The position numbers and the translations under genes were made by a program. The notes below the pieces were generated by a model. That model was not told the origin of the DNA, searched no databases, and saw only the letters and a program-made list of their open reading frames with translations. A stretch of 64,000 nucleotides of DNA from Listeria monocytogenes (GTDB lineage Bacteria > Bacillota > Bacilli > Lactobacillales > Listeriaceae): contig NZ_CP168900.1 in assembly GCF_041765605.1 (NCBI RefSeq), positions 1,070,001-1,134,000 of the forward strand, in the 5' to 3' direction. Shown one piece after another: positions 1 through 9,634 of this stretch. How positions within the stretch are numbered: position 1 is the first letter of the stretch; every line of letters starts with the position of its first letter.

Positions 1-268
<268 letters not shown>

Positions 269-270
269 TC

Positions 271-1248
271 ATGGCGCAAAAAACAATGATTCAAGCGATT
301 ACAGATGCGCTTGCAGTAGAACTTGAAAAAGACGAAAACGTATTAGTTTTTGGGGAAGACGTTGGTAAAAACGGCGGCGTATTCCGTGCAACAGAAGGAT
401 TACAAGAAAAATTTGGCGAAGATCGTGTATTCGATACTCCTCTAGCAGAATCTGGTATCGGTGGTCTTGCTATCGGTCTTGCACTTGAAGGTTTCCGTCC
501 AGTTCCAGAAATTCAATTCTTCGGTTTCGTATTTGAAGTAATGGATTCCGTTGCTGGTCAAATGGCTCGTATGCGTTACCGTACAGGCGGAACTCGTACT
601 GCTCCAATTACAATTCGCGCACCTTTTGGTGGTGGAGTTCATACACCAGAAATGCACGCGGATAACTTAGAAGGATTAATGGCTCAATCACCTGGTTTAA
701 AAGTGGTAATTCCATCCACTCCATATGATGCAAAAGGTCTTTTAATCTCAGCTATTCGTGATAACGATCCAGTTATCTTCTTAGAACATATGAAATTATA
801 CCGTTCTTTCCGTGAAGAAGTTCCAGAAGGCGAATACACAGTAGAAATTGGTAAAGCAGCTGTTCGTCGTGAAGGTACGGATGTTTCTATCATCACTTAC
901 GGTGCAATGGTACAAGAATCAATGAAAGCAGCAGAAGCTCTTGAAAAAGATGGCGTATCTGTAGAAGTTATTGATTTACGTACAATTAGCCCAATTGATG
1001 TGGAAACAATCATTGCTTCCGTTAAGAAAACAAACCGCGCAGTTGTAGTTCAAGAAGCGCAAAAACAAGCAGGTATTGCAGCTAATATCGTTGCTGAAAT
1101 CAACGACCATGCAATCCTTTCTCTTGAAGCTCCAGTTATGCGTGTTGCTGCTCCAGATAGCGTATTCCCGTTCTCTCAAGCAGAAACAGTTTGGTTACCT
1201 AACCACAACGATATCATCGAACGTGTAAAAGAAGTTATTGCATTTTAA
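271..1248 (+). CDS. pdhB: Pyruvate dehydrogenase E1 beta subunit
   Basis: A 325-residue protein of normal length for E1 beta. The N-terminal pyrimidine-binding transketolase domain (about residues 4-180) includes [14 protein letters not shown] and [11 protein letters not shown]. The C-terminal transketolase domain follows (about 195-315, DLRTISPID). With E1 alpha it decarboxylates pyruvate and acylates the lipoyl groups of E2. ATG start at 271, with the Shine-Dalgarno (SD) sequence inside the end of pdhA. It is followed by a 110-base gap with a perfect hairpin before pdhC, unlike the tight junctions elsewhere in the operon. Confidence 0.97.
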   Translation: MAQKTMIQAITDALAVELEKDENVLVFGEDVGKNGGVFRATEGLQEKFGEDRVFDTPLAESGIGGLAIGLALEGFRPVPEIQFFGFVFEVMDSVAGQMARMRYRTGGTRTAPITIRAPFGGGVHTPEMHADNLEGLMAQSPGLKVVIPSTPYDAKGLLISAIRDNDPVIFLEHMKLYRSFREEVPEGEYTVEIGKAAVRREGTDVSIITYGAMVQESMKAAEALEKDGVSVEVIDLRTISPIDVETIIASVKKTNRAVVVQEAQKQAGIAANIVAEINDHAILSLEAPVMRVAAPDSVFPFSQAETVWLPNHNDIIERVKEVIAF

Positions 1249-1309
1249 TTTATAATGACCGTTTTAAAACTTATGGGGAGTTTTAGAAGGGGAAAGAAAT
1301 ATTTTTATA

Positions 1310-1336
1310 CTAAGGTTCAGTTTATCTGAACCTTAG
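1310..1336 (+). promoter_or_regulatory. Perfect 11-bp stem-loop between pdhB and pdhC
   Basis: ctaaggttcag (1310-1320) and ctgaaccttag (1326-1336) form an uninterrupted 11-bp stem with a 5-base loop. No T-run follows. The sequence goes straight to the pdhC SD aggagg (1344-1349). It is therefore not a standard intrinsic terminator. An mRNA processing or stabilising hairpin that sets the E1:E2 ratio is the likely role (inference). Confidence 0.7.
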
Positions 1337-1358
1337 AAATTACAGGAGGCTTAATAAA

Positions 1359-2993
1359 ATGGCATATTCATTTAAATTACCGGATATCGGTGAAGGTATC
1401 CATGAAGGTGAAATCGTTAAATGGTTTGTACAACCAGGCGATAAGATTGAAGAAGATGAATCCCTATTTGAAGTACAAAACGACAAATCAGTGGAAGAAA
1501 TCACTTCTCCAGTTTCAGGAACAATTAAAGAAATCAAAGTTGCTGAAGGTACAGTTGCTACAGTTGGACAAGTACTAGTAACATTTGATGGCGTAGAAGG
1601 TCACGAAGACGACGCCGAAGAAGAAAGCGCAGCGCCAAAAGCAGAATCCACAGAATCAACTCCTGCACCCGCACAAGCTAGCGGAAAAGGAATTTTTGAA
1701 TTCAAATTACCAGATATTGGTGAAGGAATTCATGAAGGTGAAATTGTTAAATGGTTTATTCAACCGGGCGATAAAGTAGAAGAAGATCAGTCCATTTTTG
1801 AAGTGCAAAACGACAAATCTGTCGAAGAAATTACTTCTCCAGTAGATGGAACTGTTAAAGATATTTTAGTTAGCGAAGGAACAGTAGCAACAGTTGGTCA
1901 AGTATTAGTAACATTTGAAGGTGATTTTGAAGGAGAAGCTAGTCATGAATCTACTCCAGAATCTCCAGCAGAAGAAGCTGAACTTACAAACAACGATGCA
2001 ACTTCCGCTCCAGCTACAGGTGGAAACGGAACGCCATCATCTAAAAAAGATCCTAATGGCCTTGTAATTGCAATGCCTTCTGTACGTAAATATGCGCGTG
2101 AAAAAGGCGTTAATATTGCTGAAGTAGCAGGCTCTGGAAAAAATAACCGCGTAGTTAAAGCTGATATTGATGCTTTCCTAAACGGTGAACAACCAGCTGC
2201 AGCAACAACTACTGCTCAAACAGAAGAAAAAGCAGCTGCACCAAAAGCAGAAAAAGCAGCTACAAAACAACCAGTTGCAAGCTCCGATGCTTACCCAGAA
2301 ACACGCGAAAAATTAACACCAACTCGTCGTGCGATTGCAAAAGCAATGGTAAACTCAAAACATACAGCTCCACACGTCACTTTAATGGACGAAATCGAAG
2401 TAACTGCACTTATGGCACACCGCAAACGTTTCAAAGAAGTGGCTGCCGAAAAAGGTATCAAACTTACTTTCTTACCTTATATGGTGAAAGCTCTTGTTGC
2501 AACGCTTCGTGACTTCCCAGTGCTTAACACAACTTTAGATGATGCGACAGAAGAACTTGTTTACAAACATTACTTCAACGTTGGTATCGCTGCAGATACA
2601 GACCACGGTTTATACGTACCAGTAATTAAAAATGCTGATAAAAAATCCGTATTCCAAATTTCTGATGAAATCAACGAACTAGCTGGAAAAGCACGTGATG
2701 GTAAATTAACTGCTGACGAAATGCGCCACGGTTCCGCAACTATTTCTAATATCGGTTCTGCCGGCGGACAATGGTTCACTCCAGTAATTAATTACCCAGA
2801 AGTTGCTATCCTAGGAGTTGGTCGTATTGCTCAAAAACCTATCGTAAAAGATGGCGAAATTGTAGCAGCACCAGTACTAGCTCTTTCCTTGAGCTTTGAC
2901 CACCGTGTAATTGACGGCGCAACTGCTCAAAAAGCAATGAACAATATTAAACGTTTATTAAACGATCCAGAATTATTACTAATGGAGGTGTAA
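1359..2993 (+). CDS. pdhC: Dihydrolipoamide acetyltransferase (E2 of pyruvate dehydrogenase), two lipoyl domains
   Basis: A 544-residue core subunit that moves acetyl groups from E1 to CoA through swinging lipoyl arms. Two near-identical lipoyl domains are visible at about 1-80 and 112-190, each with [12 protein letters not shown]; the lipoylated lysines should be K43 and K153. Ala/Pro/Glu-rich linkers separate them from a peripheral subunit-binding domain (about 229-267, [20 protein letters not shown]) and the C-terminal catalytic domain (about 315-544) with the DHRVIDGA active-site motif. SD aggagg at 1344-1349. Four bases separate it from pdhD. The repeated lipoyl-domain DNA (about 1359-1590 and 1690-1920) is a potential site for recombination. 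Confidence 0.97.
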   Translation: MAYSFKLPDIGEGIHEGEIVKWFVQPGDKIEEDESLFEVQNDKSVEEITSPVSGTIKEIKVAEGTVATVGQVLVTFDGVEGHEDDAEEESAAPKAESTESTPAPAQASGKGIFEFKLPDIGEGIHEGEIVKWFIQPGDKVEEDQSIFEVQNDKSVEEITSPVDGTVKDILVSEGTVATVGQVLVTFEGDFEGEASHESTPESPAEEAELTNNDATSAPATGGNGTPSSKKDPNGLVIAMPSVRKYAREKGVNIAEVAGSGKNNRVVKADIDAFLNGEQPAAATTTAQTEEKAAAPKAEKAATKQPVASSDAYPETREKLTPTRRAIAKAMVNSKHTAPHVTLMDEIEVTALMAHRKRFKEVAAEKGIKLTFLPYMVKALVATLRDFPVLNTTLDDATEELVYKHYFNVGIAADTDHGLYVPVIKNADKKSVFQISDEINELAGKARDGKLTADEMRHGSATISNIGSAGGQWFTPVINYPEVAILGVGRIAQKPIVKDGEIVAAPVLALSLSFDHRVIDGATAQKAMNNIKRLLNDPELLLMEV

Positions 2994-2997
2994 CAAA

Positions 2998-4401
2998 ATG
3001 GTAGTAGGCGATTTTCCAGAAGAAAGAGACACCATAGTCATCGGTGCAGGCCCAGGTGGGTATGTAGCCGCAATCCGAGCTGCACAACTCGGACAAAAAG
3101 TTACCATTATTGAAAAAGAATATTACGGCGGTGTGTGCTTAAACGTGGGATGTATTCCTTCCAAAGCACTTATCACAATCGGTCACCGTTTTAAAGAAGC
3201 TGGACACTCTGATAACATGGGTATTACAGCGGACAACGTGAACTTAGATTTCACAAAAGCGCAAGAATGGAAAGGCGGCGTAGTTAACAAGCTTACATCA
3301 GGTGTTAAAGGCCTTCTTAAGAAAAATAAAGTAGAAATGTTAGAAGGAGAAGCGTTCTTCGTGGATGATCATTCCTTGCGTGTGATTCACCCTGACTCCG
3401 CTCAAACTTATACATTTAACAACGTAATCATTGCAACAGGATCTCGTCCAATCGAAATCCCAGGTTTCAAATATGGTAAACGTGTATTAAGTTCAACTGG
3501 TGCACTTGCACTAACAGAAGTTCCGAAAAAATTAGTCGTAATTGGCGGCGGATATATCGGAACAGAACTAGGTGGAGCATTCGCTAACCTTGGTACAGAA
3601 CTAACTATCCTTGAAGGTGGTCCAGAAATCTTACCAACATACGAAAAAGACATGGTTTCCCTAGTTAAACGTAATCTGAAAAGCAAAAACGTTGAAATGG
3701 TTACTAAAGCACTTGCAAAATCTGCTGAAGAAACTGAAAACGGCGTTAAAGTAACGTATGAAGCTAACGGTGAAACTAAAACTATCGAAGCTGATTATGT
3801 TTTAGTAACAGTAGGTCGTCGTCCAAATACAGACGAAATCGGTTTAGAACAAGCTGGCGTTAAAGTAACAGAACGCGGTTTAGTAGAAGTTGACAAACAA
3901 GGTCGCTCGAACGTTCCTAACATTTTCGCAATTGGTGACATCGTTCCTGGTGTTCCTCTAGCTCACAAAGCTAGCTATGAAGCAAAAATCGCTGCTGAAG
4001 CAATTGCTGGCGAAAAAGCAGAAAACGATTATACAGCACTTCCAGCTGTTGTTTTCAGTGACCCAGAACTTGCTACAGTTGGTTTAACAGAAAAAGAAGC
4101 AAAAGAAAAAGGCTTTGATGTAAAAGCTGCTAAATTCCCATTCGGCGGTAACGGTCGTGCGCTTTCTTTAGATGCACCTGAAGGATTTGTTCGTCTAGTT
4201 ACTCGTAAAGAAGATGGCCTAGTTATCGGTGCACAAGTTGCCGGAATGAACGCTTCTGATATTATTTCAGAAATCGGCTTAGCAATCGAATCAGGCATTA
4301 CAGCAGAAGACATCGCGCTTACTATCCACGCTCACCCATCCCTTGGAGAGCTTACAATGGAAGCAGCCGAACTAGCTTTAGGTCGCCCAATTCATATGTA
4401 A
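2998..4401 (+). CDS. pdhD: Dihydrolipoamide dehydrogenase (E3)
   Basis: A 467-residue flavoprotein that reoxidises the dihydrolipoyl groups of E2 and reduces NAD. The FAD-binding [17 protein letters not shown] lies at residues 16-32. The redox disulfide is C47/C52 ([13 protein letters not shown]). The NAD-binding GGGYIG lies in the middle, and the catalytic C-terminal HAHPSLGE has the essential His at about residue 446. SD ggaggtg at 2983-2989 overlaps the pdhC end. It is the last gene of the operon and is followed by an intrinsic terminator. Confidence 0.97.
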   Translation: MVVGDFPEERDTIVIGAGPGGYVAAIRAAQLGQKVTIIEKEYYGGVCLNVGCIPSKALITIGHRFKEAGHSDNMGITADNVNLDFTKAQEWKGGVVNKLTSGVKGLLKKNKVEMLEGEAFFVDDHSLRVIHPDSAQTYTFNNVIIATGSRPIEIPGFKYGKRVLSSTGALALTEVPKKLVVIGGGYIGTELGGAFANLGTELTILEGGPEILPTYEKDMVSLVKRNLKSKNVEMVTKALAKSAEETENGVKVTYEANGETKTIEADYVLVTVGRRPNTDEIGLEQAGVKVTERGLVEVDKQGRSNVPNIFAIGDIVPGVPLAHKASYEAKIAAEAIAGEKAENDYTALPAVVFSDPELATVGLTEKEAKEKGFDVKAAKFPFGGNGRALSLDAPEGFVRLVTRKEDGLVIGAQVAGMNASDIISEIGLAIESGITAEDIALTIHAHPSLGELTMEAAELALGRPIHM

Positions 4402-4410
4402 TTAATACGA

Positions 4411-4446
4411 AGCGGAGATACTCTTTAAGGGTATTTCCGCTTTTTA
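4411..4446 (+). terminator. Intrinsic terminator of the pdh operon
   Basis: agcggagatac (4411-4421) pairs with gtatttccgct (4431-4441), with one G-U pair, followed by a T-run at 4441-4445. Confidence 0.85.
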
Positions 4447-4587
4447 TCTATATAAATAAGTGCGCAATTTCACAAAAACGTTTTTAGTTCATTTTTTGAA
4501 ATATTTAAAGTATCCGTTTTAGAAAAAAAGGAGTATAATGTAACAAGTGAACGTAACAAGTCAAATCTAATTGAATCAGGTGAAAAA

Positions 4588-4899
4588 ATGGAGAAACAAA
4601 CAGCAGCATGGAAGAAAGCTCTATTTTGGTTTGCGTATGTAGTAGCAGGAATTTGTTTTATATTGACAATTATAGCCTTTGGAGTAGGTTTCTTTCATCA
4701 TATGCATGATACAGGTGGATGGCGCTCGGTTATACAAATTCTCGAAACCCCAATCACTGGCTTTATTAAAATGACTGGTGGCTACATCGGTAAAGGTATT
4801 TTAGAAGTAATAATACTTATTATCGTCAGTTATGTCCTACCAATCTTCTTCTGTTTTGCGACGCATTATTTAAAAGTAAAACGACGTGAAATGGCTTAA
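4588..4899 (+). CDS. Small two-helix membrane protein of unknown function
   Basis: 103 residues with hydrophobic segments at about 10-33 and 66-92 and a basic C-terminus (KVKRREMA), so an integral membrane protein with a short loop is likely. A TATAAT box at 4534-4539 lies 48 bases upstream; no good -35 was seen. SD is weak (caggtgaaaa). I do not recognise a characterised family. It stands alone between the pdh terminator and the LDH-like gene. A weak hairpin with a short T-run follows at about 4918-4946 and may terminate it. Confidence 0.75.
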   Translation: MEKQTAAWKKALFWFAYVVAGICFILTIIAFGVGFFHHMHDTGGWRSVIQILETPITGFIKMTGGYIGKGILEVIILIIVSYVLPIFFCFATHYLKVKRREMA

Positions 4900-5027
4900 A
4901 CCAAGAATATGTTGTAAGAAGCAAAGCGAATGAGCGATGCTTTTTATTTATGTGGTCAAGTTATTTTATTTTTGCCTCGGAAGCATGCTAAAATAACAAT
5001 AAGAGACTTGATGAGGAGGAGACGCAT

Positions 5028-5981
5028 ATGCCATCTAAGAAGAAAAAAATTGTCGTTATCGGCAGAAGTAATCTACAAAATCTCTACATTCATACAGTTC
5101 TTTTTAAAAAATTAACGGCCGAGATATACTTGGTTGATGATCAAGCAAAAACAAGCGTACAAGATTTTAACTATGCGAGTTACTACCACGCAGATGCGAC
5201 CATTCACGCAGGAACTTTCAATGAGTGTCGTAATGCAGATATAGTCGTCTTTTTTCAAGAAGAAATGTCGAATGCTTTGTTCTCAAAAGAAGATAATGTC
5301 ACGCTAATCAAAGATAAAGTGAAGAAAATGATGGCGACTGGCTTTGGAGGGAATGTGCTAGTAGCAACTGCTGAGAGTAATGTCGTTGCCGCGCTAATTA
5401 AACGTTTCTCTGGCTTACCTGCAAATCAAATTATTACACTTGGTACCATGCTTGCAACATCCTATTTTCAAGTGGAAATTGCTCAATTATTTAAAGTTAG
5501 CCCCAAAAATGTTCACGGATATATTATTGGCGATAACGCAGAGGATGTAATTCCGGTATGGAGCAGAGCCTTCCTTGGCGGTAAACCAATCTTAAGTTAT
5601 TTAGCCGAAGAACAAAAAAGAATCACGGCGGAGAATCTACAAAGTTTAACAAAAATGATTACGAAAATTCCTGATTTTCCTTTTGAAAATAAAGATGGCT
5701 GTACTTTCCACTACAGCACTGTAACCGTTCTTGCGGAATTAACTGAAGTGATATTGCGAGATGAGGCAAGAGTCTTAACAGTTGGTGTGGAAGTGAAAGA
5801 AGCATATGGCTTAGAAAGTCCTGTCTTCATTAGTGTTCCGGCCGTCATTGGCGCAGAAGGAGTAAGGGAGTTGCTTGAATTAAATCTCTCTGATGATGAA
5901 CAAAAAGAATTAAAGCAAATCGCCACAAAAACTACCGAGAAATTGGAAATATTGCAACTTAACAAAGGAGGGATTAGTTAA
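5028..5981 (+). CDS. LDH/MDH-fold protein lacking the catalytic residues (probable pseudoenzyme)
   Basis: A 317-residue protein with the length and segment order of L-lactate dehydrogenase. The block GTMLATSYF (139-147) aligns with LDH GTSLDSARF, and HGYIIGDNAEDVIPVWSRA aligns with the GEHGD region. On that alignment catalytic Asp168 is Ala143, substrate-binding Arg171 is Tyr146 and proton-donor His195 is Asn170. The Rossmann glycine motif GxGxxG is GRSNLQ (12-17). It is therefore not expected to be a lactate dehydrogenase. A regulatory or scaffold role is inference. Strong SD gaggaggag; its stop overlaps the start of the UPF0223 gene, so the two are coupled. Confidence 0.85.
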   Translation: MPSKKKKIVVIGRSNLQNLYIHTVLFKKLTAEIYLVDDQAKTSVQDFNYASYYHADATIHAGTFNECRNADIVVFFQEEMSNALFSKEDNVTLIKDKVKKMMATGFGGNVLVATAESNVVAALIKRFSGLPANQIITLGTMLATSYFQVEIAQLFKVSPKNVHGYIIGDNAEDVIPVWSRAFLGGKPILSYLAEEQKRITAENLQSLTKMITKIPDFPFENKDGCTFHYSTVTVLAELTEVILRDEARVLTVGVEVKEAYGLESPVFISVPAVIGAEGVRELLELNLSDDEQKELKQIATKTTEKLEILQLNKGGIS

Positions 5982-6253
5982 TGGAATACAGTTATCCACT
6001 AAATCCAGACTGGACAACCGAAGAGATGACGATTGTTGTACAATTTTTAGAAGCTATCGAACGAGCATACGAAAAAGGTATTGATACGCAAGAACTCAAA
6101 GACAAATACCGTGCTTTCAAGCATGTAGTACCTGCTAAAGGAGAAGAAAAACGGATTGGTATCGACTTTGAAAAAGCAAGCGGCTATTCGGCCTATAAAG
6201 TCATGCAACTCGTAAAAAACGCAACTACTAGCAAAATAAAAATGCAACCATAA
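5981..6253 (+). CDS. UPF0223 family protein (YktA-like)
   Basis: A 90-residue protein beginning MEYSYPLNPDWTTEEM, matching the small conserved Firmicute family UPF0223 (B. subtilis YktA). No function is established. The ATG overlaps the last base of the upstream LDH-like gene, with SD aaaggaggg at 5965-5973, so the pair is co-translated. The DsbA-like gene follows 21 bases later in the same apparent operon. Confidence 0.85.
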   Translation: MEYSYPLNPDWTTEEMTIVVQFLEAIERAYEKGIDTQELKDKYRAFKHVVPAKGEEKRIGIDFEKASGYSAYKVMQLVKNATTSKIKMQP

Positions 6254-6274
6254 TTAAGAGGAGGAATTTTTTTC

Positions 6275-6805
6275 ATGGATATTAGTCAAATTAAAGCAGA
6301 AGTAGTAACACCGGAAACAGGGATACACGTAGGAGATCAAACTGCGCCAGTAAAAGTAATGTCATTCGTTAACTTACGTTGCCCATTTTGTAGAGAATGG
6401 AATGAAAAATCTAAAGACGTTCTAACGGAATATATTCAAGCAGGGAAAATTGAATTAATCATTAAACCATTTGATAAAGAAAAAGAATCGTTACAACGAG
6501 GAAATGTAACGCATCGCTACTTAGATTATTCCAAACCAGAAGAAACCCGTGAAACAATCAATAAAATATATAGTAAGCAAGATGAATGGGGTAGCCTAAC
6601 GCTTCCTGAAGTAGCTACTTATATGGAATCCGAGTTAGGTTTAACAGAGCAAGACAACAAAGCGGCATCAGAAAAAATTGTTGCTGAGGCAAACGCGGCA
6701 AATGTTGTTTTTGTACCAACTGTTATTGTGGGTGAACATATTTTTGATGAGCACATTAGTCCTGAAGAATTACGTTCGTTGCTAGACGGCGAATTAGCTA
6801 AATAA
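6275..6805 (+). CDS. DsbA-family thioredoxin-fold protein, cytosolic
   Basis: 176 residues with the redox motif CPFC (C36, C39) in LRCPFCREWN and a cis-proline segment FVPTVIVG near residue 150, typical of the DsbA/FrnE-like branch of the thioredoxin fold. No signal peptide or membrane helix is present, so a cytoplasmic thiol-disulfide or peroxide-related role is more likely than secreted-protein folding. SD aagaggagg. It is last in the LDH-like/UPF0223 operon, before a bidirectional terminator. The substrate is unknown. Confidence 0.85.
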   Translation: MDISQIKAEVVTPETGIHVGDQTAPVKVMSFVNLRCPFCREWNEKSKDVLTEYIQAGKIELIIKPFDKEKESLQRGNVTHRYLDYSKPEETRETINKIYSKQDEWGSLTLPEVATYMESELGLTEQDNKAASEKIVAEANAANVVFVPTVIVGEHIFDEHISPEELRSLLDGELAK

Positions 6806-6807
6806 AA

Positions 6808-6856
6808 AAAGCGAATGTATTGCCCTAAAATCTTAGGTAATACATTCGCTTTTTGC
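6808..6856. terminator. Bidirectional terminator between the DsbA-like gene and corA
   Basis: aaaaagcgaatgtatt and its complement aatacattcgctttttg form a long stem (one bulge) around positions 6808-6856, with A and T runs on either side. It serves both convergent genes. Confidence 0.85.
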
Positions 6857-6862
6857 TTATTT

Positions 6863-7807
6863 TTAAAAGAATTTCCTCCGCCAGAACACAATCGCAAGTG
6901 CTCCTGCAATCCCAAATGCGAAACCGAGCGTCAGCATCCAAGCCATTGGTGTATTCATAAACGGTAATTTTACGTTCATTCCGTAAAAACTAAACACCAT
7001 TGTTGGAATCGTTAGAATGATGGTGAAAGAGGTGAGAAATTTCATCACGATATTCATATTGTTGGAGATAATTGAAGCATAAGCATCCATCATCCCACTT
7101 AAAATATTCGAATGAACTTCCGCCATTTCGATACCCTGACGATTTTCAATAATAACATCTTCTAGTAAATCTTGATCTTCCTCGTACATTTTAACGATAT
7201 TTTGACGCATCATTTTATCAAGTACGACTTTATTCGATTTAAGGGCTGTTACAAAGTAAACTAAACTTTTTTCAATCCCCATTAAATCATATAGTTGTTT
7301 GTTTTTCATGGATTCATGTAGTTCTTTTTCGATTTCATCTGTTTGACGATTCAAGCGTTTTAAGTGACGCAGGAAAGTAGTTGAAATCATATATAGAATT
7401 TGTAGGGCAAATCGTGTTTTCATATGTGTATAAAAGCCCTTAATACGGTTTCTAATAAATGACTGTACAATAGAAGAATCAATCGTACAAATTGTAATAA
7501 AATAATCCTTTGTAATAATTATCCCCATTGGAATGGTTTCAAATGAAGCGTAATGAATATCATCTTCATCAACTACCGGAAAGTCACAGACGATTAAAAC
7601 GGAATCAGAATCGTCATCGCGTTCAATCCGGGCACTTTCATCTTTATCTAGTGGATCTTCTAAGAACTCTAGTGGAATTTCGTAGTTATCGGCAATTTTG
7701 TTAATTTCTTCGGAAGTTGGCGCAACAATATTAATCCAACAATTGCGTGTCACTTCTTCTAATTCAATTAATTTGCCGTTTTCATCTGATTTGAAAATTT
7801 GATGCAT
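6863..7807 (-). CDS. corA: CorA-family magnesium/divalent metal transporter
   Basis: 314 residues. A long acidic/charged cytoplasmic N-terminal domain is followed by two C-terminal membrane helices with the signature YGMN just after the first (FSFYGMNVKLPF), which forms the pore selectivity loop. The C-terminus is basic (WRRKFF). Probable homopentameric Mg2+ (or Co2+/Ni2+) channel in the plasma membrane. SD aaaggaggt lies just before the ATG at 7807. A promoter and a possible 35-codon leader ORF lie upstream (7825-8003). In the serotype 1/2a reference, genes for a two-component system and an ABC transporter sit between the DsbA-like gene and this one (recall); here they are absent. Confidence 0.9.
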   Translation of the reverse strand: MHQIFKSDENGKLIELEEVTRNCWINIVAPTSEEINKIADNYEIPLEFLEDPLDKDESARIERDDDSDSVLIVCDFPVVDEDDIHYASFETIPMGIIITKDYFITICTIDSSIVQSFIRNRIKGFYTHMKTRFALQILYMISTTFLRHLKRLNRQTDEIEKELHESMKNKQLYDLMGIEKSLVYFVTALKSNKVVLDKMMRQNIVKMYEEDQDLLEDVIIENRQGIEMAEVHSNILSGMMDAYASIISNNMNIVMKFLTSFTIILTIPTMVFSFYGMNVKLPFMNTPMAWMLTLGFAFGIAGALAIVFWRRKFF

Positions 7808-7824
7808 GCTTTTTACCTCCTTTT

Positions 7825-7932
7825 TTAACAGGTAAATTTCACGCGGTTAGAGTTTCGTTCCCGTGAAAAATCACCTGTATGAATACTTCGATGTGGACCA
7901 GGGTCACTTGCTGTTTGCTGCTCCTTTTTCAC
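7825..7932 (-). CDS. Possible 35-residue leader peptide upstream of corA
   Basis: A GTG-started frame (7932 down to TAA at 7825) with a plausible SD (aaggagttgagg) just upstream. It encodes a hydrophilic peptide rich in Ser, Arg and His (core HRSIHTGDFSRERN). It lies between a good promoter (7975-8003) and corA and ends about 17 bases before the corA start. It could be a real small protein, a regulatory leader, or chance. No family recognised. Confidence 0.4.
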   Translation of the reverse strand: MKKEQQTASDPGPHRSIHTGDFSRERNSNRVKFTC

Positions 7933-7974
7933 GTTCCTCAACTCCTTCAAACCATAGTAATTCACAACTCTACC

Positions 7975-8003
7975 ATTATACCTAGATTATAGTCATTTGT
8001 ACA
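7975..8003 (-). promoter_or_regulatory. Promoter for the leader ORF and corA
   Basis: Minus strand: -35 TGTACA (plus 7998-8003), 17-base spacer, -10 TATAAT (plus 7975-7980). Confidence 0.6.
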
Positions 8004-8007
8004 TCTT

Positions 8008-8622
8008 TTATTGAAGGGAAGCCTTATAGAGCGGAATTAGCTCGTCAAGGACCATTTCTGCCTCTTTAATGAAGTCTTTCCCTGGGGATAAATGGCTATC
8101 ATCTGGTAGATAAATTTTCCCAACTAAGAATTCTCCTTTTTTCACATCACGGAACCGTTCAAGCGTTGCCTTTAGTTGTCCGTCGTGTACCGGATACGTC
8201 TTTTCCTCAGTGTGATCTGGGGAAATGGCAAAGCTATCCGGTAAATCAGCCAGTAATTTCTTTTCTTTCAAAAAGCGATTAGCGATTTTCTTGCTCTCTT
8301 CATTTTCATAAATAAAAGCGAGCCAAATGAATAAATAATTATCGAATAGACCCACTTGGAAATGAGGGTGCTTTTTATATCCACGTTTATCATGGCAAAT
8401 GGCCAGCCAAGTGCTTTCGGGTGGATTAACTGAACGCCTTTGGTGACGAGCAATATGTAAAAACATTTCATCGCCTAGTTTGGCACTTAAATAAGTAGTC
8501 AATTCTTCCCCAACAGCTCTGAATTTTGGTTGGATATCCGTTTGAATTCCGCTCATACGTGCTTCAAGCCCAGGAATTTGCATTGTTTTAAAATCTTTCT
8601 TACTAAATCCTTTAAAAGTCAT
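8008..8622 (-). CDS. UPF0637 family protein (YktB-like)
   Basis: A 204-residue protein starting MTFKGFSKKDFKTMQIPG. This start at 8622 is chosen over an upstream ATG at 8709 because a strong SD (taggaggaag) lies 6 bases before it and the family begins here. It matches B. subtilis YktB (UPF0637), a conserved cytosolic protein of unknown function. A TATAAT box on the minus strand (plus 8654-8659) with a poor -35 TTTCAC is a likely promoter. Divergent from the inositol monophosphatase-like gene. Confidence 0.87.
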   Translation of the reverse strand: MTFKGFSKKDFKTMQIPGLEARMSGIQTDIQPKFRAVGEELTTYLSAKLGDEMFLHIARHQRRSVNPPESTWLAICHDKRGYKKHPHFQVGLFDNYLFIWLAFIYENEESKKIANRFLKEKKLLADLPDSFAISPDHTEEKTYPVHDGQLKATLERFRDVKKGEFLVGKIYLPDDSHLSPGKDFIKEAEMVLDELIPLYKASLQ

Positions 8623-8752
8623 CTGTCTTCCTCCTAATTTTGCATATAGTTTCATTATACGGAAGTTAAGTTCCAAGTGAAAGAATCTTGTTCTATTCAG
8701 ATAATTCATTTTTGTGATAAAATAAACAAAAAGAGTGCGAAGAGGTGTGTTT

Positions 8753-9526
8753 ATGGACAGCGAAAAAATAGATTATTTAGCAAGGTTATGGATCATGGAA
8801 GCCGCAGCGAAAATCAAACAATCTTTCAAAGAAACATTAGACATTGATGTAAAATCCGGTCGAAATGATTTAGTAACCAATATGGATAAAGAAACCGAAG
8901 CTTTTTTTGTTAAACAAATTAAAGAGCACTTTCCAGACCATCGTTTGTTTGGTGAAGAAGGCATGGCGGCGGATGTAACAGATTTAGATGGCATCGTTTG
9001 GATACTTGATCCAATTGATGGAACACTGAACTTCGTCGAACAGCAACGTGACTTCGCAATTTCTCTCGCAGTATATGAAAATGGAGTAGGGCGACTAGCT
9101 TATATTTATGATGTTACGCGCGACGAATTATACTTTGGAGAAAAAGGAAAAGGTGCTACAGTAAATGGCAGAACCATTCCTAAACTAGATCCAACCGTAG
9201 ACTTAGAAGATGCACTATTAATTGCTAATTTAAGTGTAACTAGAAAATTTCCGACTATGTGGGAGGCGGTAAAAGCTTCTAGAGGATTACGATTACACGG
9301 AGCAGCCTCACTAGAATATATGGATGTTGCTACAGGTCGAGCGGGAGCATATCTTTCTGCTAATTTAGCTCCGTGGGACATTGCAGCTGGAAAAATTATC
9401 ATCGAAGAATTAGGCGGAAAAGTGACAAGAATTAACGGCGAAAAAATGAATATGTTAGAAAAAGGAAGTTCGATCGTAGCGGCACCGAAAATTCATCAAA
9501 CACTATTAGATAACTACCTGCCTTAA
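8753..9526 (+). CDS. suhB: Inositol monophosphatase family protein
   Basis: 257 residues from ATG 8753, which has SD agaggtg 6 bases upstream; the longer frame from GTG 8735 has none. Metal-binding motifs of the family are present: GEEG (67-70), DPIDGT (86-91) and WDIAAGKII near the C-terminus. It is a Mg2+-dependent, Li+-sensitive-type sugar phosphatase fold. The true substrate in Listeria is uncertain (inositol-1-phosphate, or PAP or sugar phosphates). The symbol is by family resemblance. Confidence 0.88.
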   Translation: MDSEKIDYLARLWIMEAAAKIKQSFKETLDIDVKSGRNDLVTNMDKETEAFFVKQIKEHFPDHRLFGEEGMAADVTDLDGIVWILDPIDGTLNFVEQQRDFAISLAVYENGVGRLAYIYDVTRDELYFGEKGKGATVNGRTIPKLDPTVDLEDALLIANLSVTRKFPTMWEAVKASRGLRLHGAASLEYMDVATGRAGAYLSANLAPWDIAAGKIIIEELGGKVTRINGEKMNMLEKGSSIVAAPKIHQTLLDNYLP

Positions 9527-9572
9527 AGAAAGCGCTCAACATAAAAAAACTTGTTTTCAGAAAATAAAAATC

Positions 9573-9601
9573 GTGCCAAATCCGCTCAGCTATGCTATAA
9601 T
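9573..9601 (+). promoter_or_regulatory. Promoter of typA
   Basis: GTGCCA (9573-9578), 17-base spacer, TATAAT (9596-9601), preceded by TGC as an extended -10. It implies an untranslated leader of roughly 110 bases. Confidence 0.65.
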
Positions 9602-9634
9602 AGGTAAGTTGATTTAAACGAGACGATAGCGACG

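Noticed and set aside
9527-9540. agaaagcgctcaac, a partial match to a catabolite-responsive element (cre)
   Set aside because: Two mismatches to the consensus at the 3' side, and no clear regulated promoter at the proper distance.
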